Below are positions 16,773 to 22,698 of a stretch of DNA of 22,698 nt, in pieces; within the stretch, counting starts at the first letter, position 1, and the number at the start of each line of letters is the position of its first letter. Location: assembly GCA_025449115.1 (NCBI GenBank), contig JAHLKC010000278.1:1-22698 (forward strand), given 5' to 3'. The notes under the pieces are model-generated. The model was not told the origin of the DNA, did not search any database, and worked only from the letters and a program-made list of their open reading frames with translations. Position numbers and translations under genes: made by a program. This stretch comes from Chytridium lagenaria (lineage: Eukaryota > Chytridiomycota > Chytridiomycetes > Chytridiales > Chytridiaceae).

Positions 16773-19700
16773 TCAAAGAGGCTCCTCAGGCGCCAGTACC
16801 CAGTGTTCTTCCATCGCCTCCCTAGTAAGTCGTCGCGTCCTTGCCGAATGTGCAGTCCTTGTCCACGTGCCTCGTCGATCATTGCTTGAAATTCTTGTTC
16901 CCAGAGTTTGCTGATAGGTCCCAAAACGGTCTCTGCCCAAAACAACACCATCGGATACGTTCTATCGCCTCAACACATATACGTATTTCAACGCGTGTGG
17001 GGTGGTGACGATCAACGTGCGGTAAAAAGCGAAGCCGAGTAATAAGAGAGTCGATGATGGTGGACCAGGAGCGTCGGGGACAGTGGGAGGAAGCCGAGGG
17101 TACGCGTTGGTGATTACCGCATGAGATCCAGAGCAGTCGGTGGTATGTTCACGGTTTCCAGGAGTCACCCCGTCGCAGTTTAAGCAGGTTGATGATTTGC
17201 GACGCGGCCAAGAGCCCAGACGAAGAGAGCCCGCATTTGGTGACGGTGTAGGAGGGACCCGCGGAAAGTAATGAATGCCGACGACCACGGGCAAGGACTG
17301 GGAACAGTTGAGACGTGCGGGGCCAGAGGCACGCATAAGGGTCAAGGATTGGTGGTGGGCGATCTTGAAGAAGGCTAACGGGAGGCGAGGAGACGACTGT
17401 AGAGGGCGGCCGGCAACTGGGTGAGAATAACAGGCCGGAGAAGGTTAAAAACGAGGTTTTGTAAAAGAGGAAGAACATGAGGCCAGAGAGGGTTAGAGTA
17501 ACGAGAGATAGAGGATGAGGTTCGATAGACAAAAGAAGAGGGCTTAACATGGTGAAGAGAATGTCGATAAATACGAGCGGCAAGATGGCCCGCATCGTTA
17601 TTCTGATGAATACGAAAAAGAAAAGAGGCGTTGAGAGTATGGTTGCGTGATGACATAGGAACTACATTAGATAAAAGGTGAAGAGATGCAATACTAGTGG
17701 TGCGGGAATACAGAGTATATGGTACGAAGAGCAGTATTTTGAACACGCTGGAGAGGGGAGAGTTCAGACGGAGTAAGTGGGCGAAGGGCTAACCCATACT
17801 CAATAAGGGGTCGAATAAACATCTGATAGAGAAGAAGAGAGAGAGAAGGCCGCCATCCCCACCCGTTCATCCCTTTACTACGGAGGAAATGAATCATCAT
17901 CCCAGCCTTTAGAACCCTTTTTTCCAATGAAGCACCCATATCCACTCCTTTCGAGTCCATCACCACCCCAAGAAATGTTGCCGACTTAGTCGGCACTATT
18001 GTCACCCCCCCATCTCAACGGTGTCGTTCCCCTCAATGACCAGAGCGGATTTGGCAGGAGCAAATTCAATCCCAACCTCCAGGCCCCAGTCGTAACAGGT
18101 CTGTGCGAGTCGGCGTAGGCCCTCAATAGTTGGAGCCATGATGGTCGTATCGTCCGGCTAGAAGGAGTGAGTTAATACGCAAGCCCCCACAGGTAATCGA
18201 GGGAACATCAGGTAAAGATCGAAGGCGCGGGGTAAGGGGTCAATGAAAAACAGAAAGAGCGGGGGTGCTAAACGTGTTCCTTGTAACAAACCACGACACA
18301 CAGGTATAGGAGGGGATTTATAGCCAAGAACGAGGAGGTGAGCAACATTAAAGTCAAACAAACAACGTAGGAGGGAACAACGGAAGAGCGAGTTTCAAAG
18401 TCAAAGGCGGGACCAGACCAAGGATGACAGGTTGAGCAGGAGGGAGGAGAAGCGAGACCAAAGAATGCGGCGATCAACGGTGTCGTAAGCAGCTTTAATG
18501 TCCAAATACATCGTCTTCAGCCCAGGGTTATGTTGAAGGATCTCGTGTAGGTTAAACACTTGATCCAGACATGACCTCTGGGCCCTAAAACCGCCTTGGA
18601 CTACATCGAGGTAAGGCAGGATTCGTTTATCAACAGAAGGTCGAAACACAGCCTCAAAGATCTTGCGAATAACTGAAATCAAGGAAATGGGTCGATAGTT
18701 GGCGATATCACGATTATTTCCTTTATTCTTGAAGACCAATGCAACATTAGCAACCATCCATGACGAGGGAATACAGTTGTAAACGGCAACCAGGGTGAAG
18801 AGGATGCGGAGAGGGGCGAGAACTTCGGGTAATGCGCGTGCCACCATCTCCCCAAAAATCTGATCCTCCCCGGTAGCTTTGCCGGGAGCCGTTATACTAA
18901 TTGCAGCCGTCATCGTGTTGTCGTTAATCCATGGAGGGTCAGGAAGCACCGCACGGGGTGTGGTAGGATCAGTAGCTTGAAGGAAGTCGTTATCAGGTAA
19001 GGCGGTCCCACGAGGTGCTGCTCCAAAGGTGGTGCCAAAGTATGCCGCATATATATCCAGCTCTTCAGGGTCCAAGGCACAATGAGAACGTTTATGTCGA
19101 GTAAGTTGGCATGACAGAACTTTCGCAGCTACCGTAGGTTGTGTGAGGAGCGAGTCGGTTTTTTGTCGAAAAGTACGTGTTTTGTGCAAACGTACCGCCG
19201 CACGGTATAGTCGGTTTAGCCTCAGTACGGTATCGCCATCGTAAGTTCTTAAGGTGCGGGGGGAGGTGATAAAAAGACGATGTGCAGATTGGGTAAGCCT
19301 ACGGAGTGCAGCGATGTGTGGAGTATAATCAAATCCAGAATATGGAGTACCCCCCCTGAACTTGAATCGACCAACGGTCTCCTCAGCTGCCGTAAGTAAC
19401 CAGGAAAGCACGACTTCTGACGCGTTATCCAGAATAGTTTTGCGTTCCTGCCACTCGAGAGTACGTCCTGTCAACCTCTGAGCAGCGGCGGTCACTTCCA
19501 TCATCCCCAAACGTGTCAAACATCATCGCGGCCTCTTTGCAAAGCGATGCGGTATGCTCCTAGACCATCCCCTTGTAATTTATGAACATTGATGCGCGAG
19601 AAGGTAGGTTTCCAGAACTCATCAGGTAAGGGAATCTCGAGAACCAGGAGAGAATGATCACTTCCCAATGTGACATCTTCGTGTACGACCAGGTCTGGGA

Positions 19701-20376
19701 CCAGCATGAGTGCAAGCGAATTGATGAGGACAAAGTCGGTGATGCCACGGCCTTGGCGGAGTGTGTTGTCCATTTTCCACGCGACGGCTCAAGAAGTGTC
19801 CATTCAGGGTCGTTGATCCATTCCGTCATCCAGTTTCGTCGAAAACCCTCACCAACTACCGCCGTATCCCCTGAAAGCGGTCCCATTCTAGCGTTAAAAT
19901 CTCCCACCACTACCATCGGTGATGTGGGACATTTTAATACCACCCCATCCAGAAACTCCTCAAATCCTTGAATCATTAATGCCGACCCTTCAGCATCTCC
20001 AGCCATGGGTGGTAGATACCCCACCACTATAACAAGAGCGCCGATTTTTAACCGCCAACCATCTTCCTCCACTATCAACCCCTAGAACTTCAACCCCTAC
20101 TTCTTTTTCACTCAGATCCACCAGCAGAACACCTTTTTGGCCTCGTCGTCCAGTAGCCACGCCGTCAGCTTGGCGGTGACGTGCCGGAGCTACACTGTTG
20201 GCAACCACGCGACGGAGAGGGATACCATCAGACGGAGCAAGCCAGGTTTCAACCAACGCGATGAGGTCAATGTCTAAATTAATGCATGTGTTAGTAATCA
20301 AGTCGGCTTTACCACTTAACCCTTGGACATTCAAAAACCCAAGCCGTAAGATATGTTGATCGCCGTGTTCAGACAT
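16773..20376 (-). pseudogene. LINE-2 ORF2: endonuclease and reverse transcriptase, frameshifted
   Basis: About 1,200 codons from ATG 20376 (MSEHGDQHILRLGF) to the TGA at 16773 (HWVLAPEEPL end). Endonuclease motifs are GFLNVQG, VETWL, GDFNARMG, ITDF and GSDHS, spread over three frames with breaks near 20055 and 19760. The RT N-terminal part is open from 19519 to 18401 (NYRPISLISVIRK, GGFRAQRSCLDQVF, MYLDIKAAYD). Further breaks lie near 18430 and 18340. A one-base insertion in the catalytic loop near 18158 turns the LADD coding sequence out of frame and creates a TAG. Later pieces keep IRPLIEYGLALRPL and a CX2CX9HX3C finger (CLNCDG...HTTDC, near 17130-17185). No RNase H was recognised. Confidence 0.85.
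20369..20376 (-). promoter_or_regulatory. LINE-2 ORF1 stop / ORF2 start overlap (ATGTCTGA)
   Basis: Identical octamer and framing to LINE-1. ORF1 ends with the codons GTT AAT GTC TGA in both elements although the codons just upstream differ. Confidence 0.7.
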
Positions 20377-22340
20377 TAACTTCCATGTTAACGTCAGCGT
20401 CACCGTTGTTCGGATTCATTTCAGTCCTATCTTCCAGAGTCTGAAAGCGATTGGGAAGGGTGACTCTGGTGATGTGGAATAGGTGGGGCCGTTCTCTTCA
20501 GGATGATCTTTGGTTGGGCGATGTTACGAGGTTCGTCAGCGGTATGTTGGTGCGGAAGACATTGGATGCCGAATAGGTAGATGCGTGTTGACGGATAGCG
20601 GCAGCAAGATCCTCTGGGACTCCGTCAAGACATGCATCTTAATTTGCTGACCCCGATAGTACATGGCGCCCAAGCGTTTGATGAAATTCTCCCGGCCTTC
20701 TTTCTCTCTTTCAACTTTGATTTGTTACTGGCAACGACGAGTTCAGGACCTCAAGTGGGTTGAATGCGACGAGTAAGTGACCAGCGTCTTGCAAGCGTTT
20801 ACGAATATCATTGACATGTGCATCATCACAGAAGAGGTGGATGACGGATTTACCGATGAAACTCATGTCGATAATTCCGGATTTGATACCTAGGTGGCAA
20901 GTGCTTCTCGAATGACAAACTTTGAGGCCACATGGATCCAGATGGTACACTTCCCTTCATGTACACATTTGTAACCCCAGTGATCAGGCTGCGTGGATAA
21001 GAACTACGGAACACTACACGTGCGGCATGGTCTGGAGTAGCATCCCGTCGGGTAATTTGACGTACAGCAGCAGCAAAACTCGGTGGGCCAGGGGGAGGGC
21101 GAGGGCGATTGATATCGAAGTTTTCGGAGAACGTTTTAGGGAGGTTACGGCGTGGTTCAGAGGCAGGAGAAGGTCTGGAGCTGAGGATGTCCTTAACAAC
21201 GGCTGTAAGTTCTACGGAGACGGCCTTAATGATGTCGGCTTTCATGACCGCTAAGTGAGTGACAGTGCTGTTTCCTGAATCTCTCCATCTTCTTCCTCCG
21301 TGATCATCTGTTGGGAAGGCTGTGCCATAGGCTGGGGGGTCGGTTGTAGAGGTGGATCGACGACGTTGGCCTGGGGTGAGAGAGGAGCTGAAGGAGCCGA
21401 GAGATCTCTACGTCTTTAGCTTCCAGACGAGCAAGGAGTCGCCGATTATCTTCACTCAGCCCGGCCATCGTCTTCAACATCTCGGCCATCTTTTCATGGA
21501 GGCTGGACAGTTCCTCTTCAAGAGATGGGCGAGAGGAGGATGAGGCCATAGGCGACGAAGAGCTCGTAAACATTTTCTTGTTGGGGTTGACATGTCAATT
21601 TCGTTTTTACCCGGTGGGTTCAGGTCACGTGATTGATAGGAAAAATGGGCAAATCTGTTTGGGGTAGAGGAAGAAGTCCCGTCGGCGGGTTGGATGTTAG
21701 TAGCAACGGGGTGAGGTGAAAGGTCGATGTGGATGTTGGATCAGAGGATGATGAGTCTTCTGTATAGGTAGTCACCGTCGGTAGTGAGGAGGCAGGAGAA
21801 GGAGTGGGTGGAGTATTGTGTAGAGATGAAATGGTGGATGATGTTTAAAATGGACGAGAAGAGTAGGAGATGCAGAACGATGGATTGGTAAAGGCGTTGG
21901 GGATTTGGTAGCTTTGGTGGGTCGAGGTAAGGGTTGTCGGAGGATCGCAAAGTCCGTTTGGGAGAGTGATGTGAGCTGGAGGTGAGCGTAGGAGATCTGC
22001 TGTCCAATGTCCAGATAATCAGAGTCGCTTTGTTTTTTAGAATAGTGGCAAGTCTCCCAGTGTGTCCACAAGCCTTCCCGTCCTGTTACCGTCGCAACGG
22101 ATGAGAAACGCCGGCTCCAGTAGTGGCTTGTTCAGATGGCCTTTACAGGTCCACTTAACACCTTGTTGAAGACAAATAGGACACACTAATCTAGGACTTA
22201 TCTAGGTTGCTCCAGCTCTCCCTTCTCAAGTAACTGGAAGCGGCACTCGTTTCTCATGTTTCCTCGACGATCGGTGTTGTCGGGGTCTTCTATGGTTGGT
22301 GTGGGCTTCGATGATGGTTGGTTTTCGCTTCCTTTGGCAC
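20369..22340 (-). pseudogene. LINE-2 ORF1, multiply frameshifted
   Basis: Starts at the same GTG context as LINE-1 (AAAGTGCC at 22340). Recognisable blocks in order are: a zinc-finger region with CPIC-like and GVKWT-like sequence (about 22080-22200, badly broken), DSDYLDIGQQISYAH (about 22015), a Met/Ser-rich start MFTSSSSPMASSSS with a coiled coil LSEDNRRLLARLEAKDVEISRLL (21573-21380), SFAAAVRQI and VFRSSYPRS (about 21080-20990), and DMSFIGKSVIHLFCDD (about 20870-20820). At least six frame changes separate them. Because the differences look like single-base gains and losses, part of the damage may be sequencing error. Confidence 0.75.
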
Positions 22341-22372
22341 TTTGAATGGTTTTTTGTGCGAAAAGAATTTTT
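22341..22372 (-). promoter_or_regulatory. LINE-2 32-nt leader
   Basis: Same length as in LINE-1, with the shared TCTTTTCGCACAAAAAA core directly after TTAGGGTTAGGG and an A-run. Supports a precise, non-truncated 5' end. Confidence 0.65.
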
Positions 22373-22384
22373 CCCTAACCCTAA
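22373..22384. repeat. Two telomeric repeats joining LINE-2 and LINE-3
   Basis: Third occurrence of CCCTAACCCTAA in the same context, between the LINE-2 leader and another LINE 3' end. Confidence 0.92.
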
Positions 22385-22698
22385 GTTTTATCAAGGTTAT
22401 TGTCCCTGACCCGTCAGACGTGATGTAAGACTAAGGTGGCTCTCGATAACAAAAATAAGGCGTTAAAACATAGGTCAGCACTCCGACATGGTGTAAAAGC
22501 GCGATAACGCGTAAAAAGAAACATAAAACGCGTAAAACGACATAAGGACGCGTATAAAACATTAAGAAGAAGAAAGCATAAAGAGAAAGAAAGAAACCGA
22601 CGCGGCAACCACACCGTAAGTAAAACATAAAACGAGAATAAAGGTAAGACGAAGCGAGAAAGGAAGCAAGGGTACAAGCATAAACTCAGGAAAGAAAG
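22385..22698 (-). mobile_element. LINE-3: 3' UTR of a third LINE, cut by the window end
   Basis: Aligns along its whole length with the LINE-1 3' UTR (10413-10720), including CAGCACTCCGACATGGTGTA and GACGCGGCAACCACACCGTA. It is much closer to LINE-1 than to LINE-2. Differences are mostly one-base indels, often in A- or G-runs, with very few substitutions. The coding part would lie beyond the window. Confidence 0.88.

Larger units (their letters stand above)
16437..22372 (-). mobile_element. LINE-2: second full-length telomere-repeat-flanked LINE, more damaged
   Basis: Same layout as LINE-1 (leader, ORF1, overlapping ORF2, pyrimidine-rich 3' UTR) and 5.9 kb long. Protein motifs match LINE-1, but the nucleotide sequence and 3' UTR have diverged, so it is a different subfamily. 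Frameshifts occur throughout, most densely in ORF1 (20400-22340) and in the RT and C-terminal parts of ORF2. Both termini are present and both abut two telomeric repeats. Confidence 0.9.

Overview
The window has no recognisable host gene. It is a mosaic of retrotransposons and low-complexity DNA of the kind seen in a repeat-rich or subtelomeric part of a fungal nuclear genome. The fungal call is inferred from a Ty1/copia element, non-LTR elements joined by TTAGGG telomeric repeats, and AT-rich, hairpin-rich spacers. A basidiomycete is plausible, but nothing here fixes the species.

Left part (1-7191): a decayed fragment of one copia pol (1-466, minus strand) is interrupted by a second, almost full-length copia element (467-7191, minus strand). 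The second element has a complete 846-bp 3' LTR (467-1312). Its gag, protease, integrase, reverse transcriptase and RNase H order is recognisable but broken by at least five lesions. Its 5' LTR (6488-7191) lacks the outer 143 bp. The shared 703 bp of the two LTRs differ by a single base, although the coding region is dead.

Middle part (7192-10400): no convincing gene. It starts with extremely AT-rich, A-skewed DNA carrying a 27-bp repeat. Next comes a ladder of alternating short hairpins and long palindromes (7814-8041), then a strongly G-rich tract (about 8190-8580) bracketed by two related hairpins. After that come Pol III-like B-box/T-run motifs (8820-8976) and about 1.3 kb of unremarkable sequence.

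Right part (10401-22698): a head-to-tail array of APE-type non-LTR (LINE) elements, all on the minus strand: LINE-1 (10413-16424), LINE-2 (16437-22372) and the 3' end of a third (22385 to the window end). Each junction is exactly two telomeric repeats in the same phase. Each full element has a 32-nt leader, ORF1 (zinc finger, coiled coil, nucleic-acid-binding region) and ORF2 (endonuclease, reverse transcriptase, C-terminal zinc finger). ORF2 begins inside the ORF1 stop through an ATGTCTGA overlap. The 3' UTR is pyrimidine-rich in the sense direction and ends in a conserved block that runs into TTAGGGTTAGGG. This looks like a telomere-repeat-associated LINE family resembling, by analogy only, insect TRAS/SART. 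It is the most interesting content of the window. Most frames carry 1-bp shifts, and at the right end these probably include sequencing errors.
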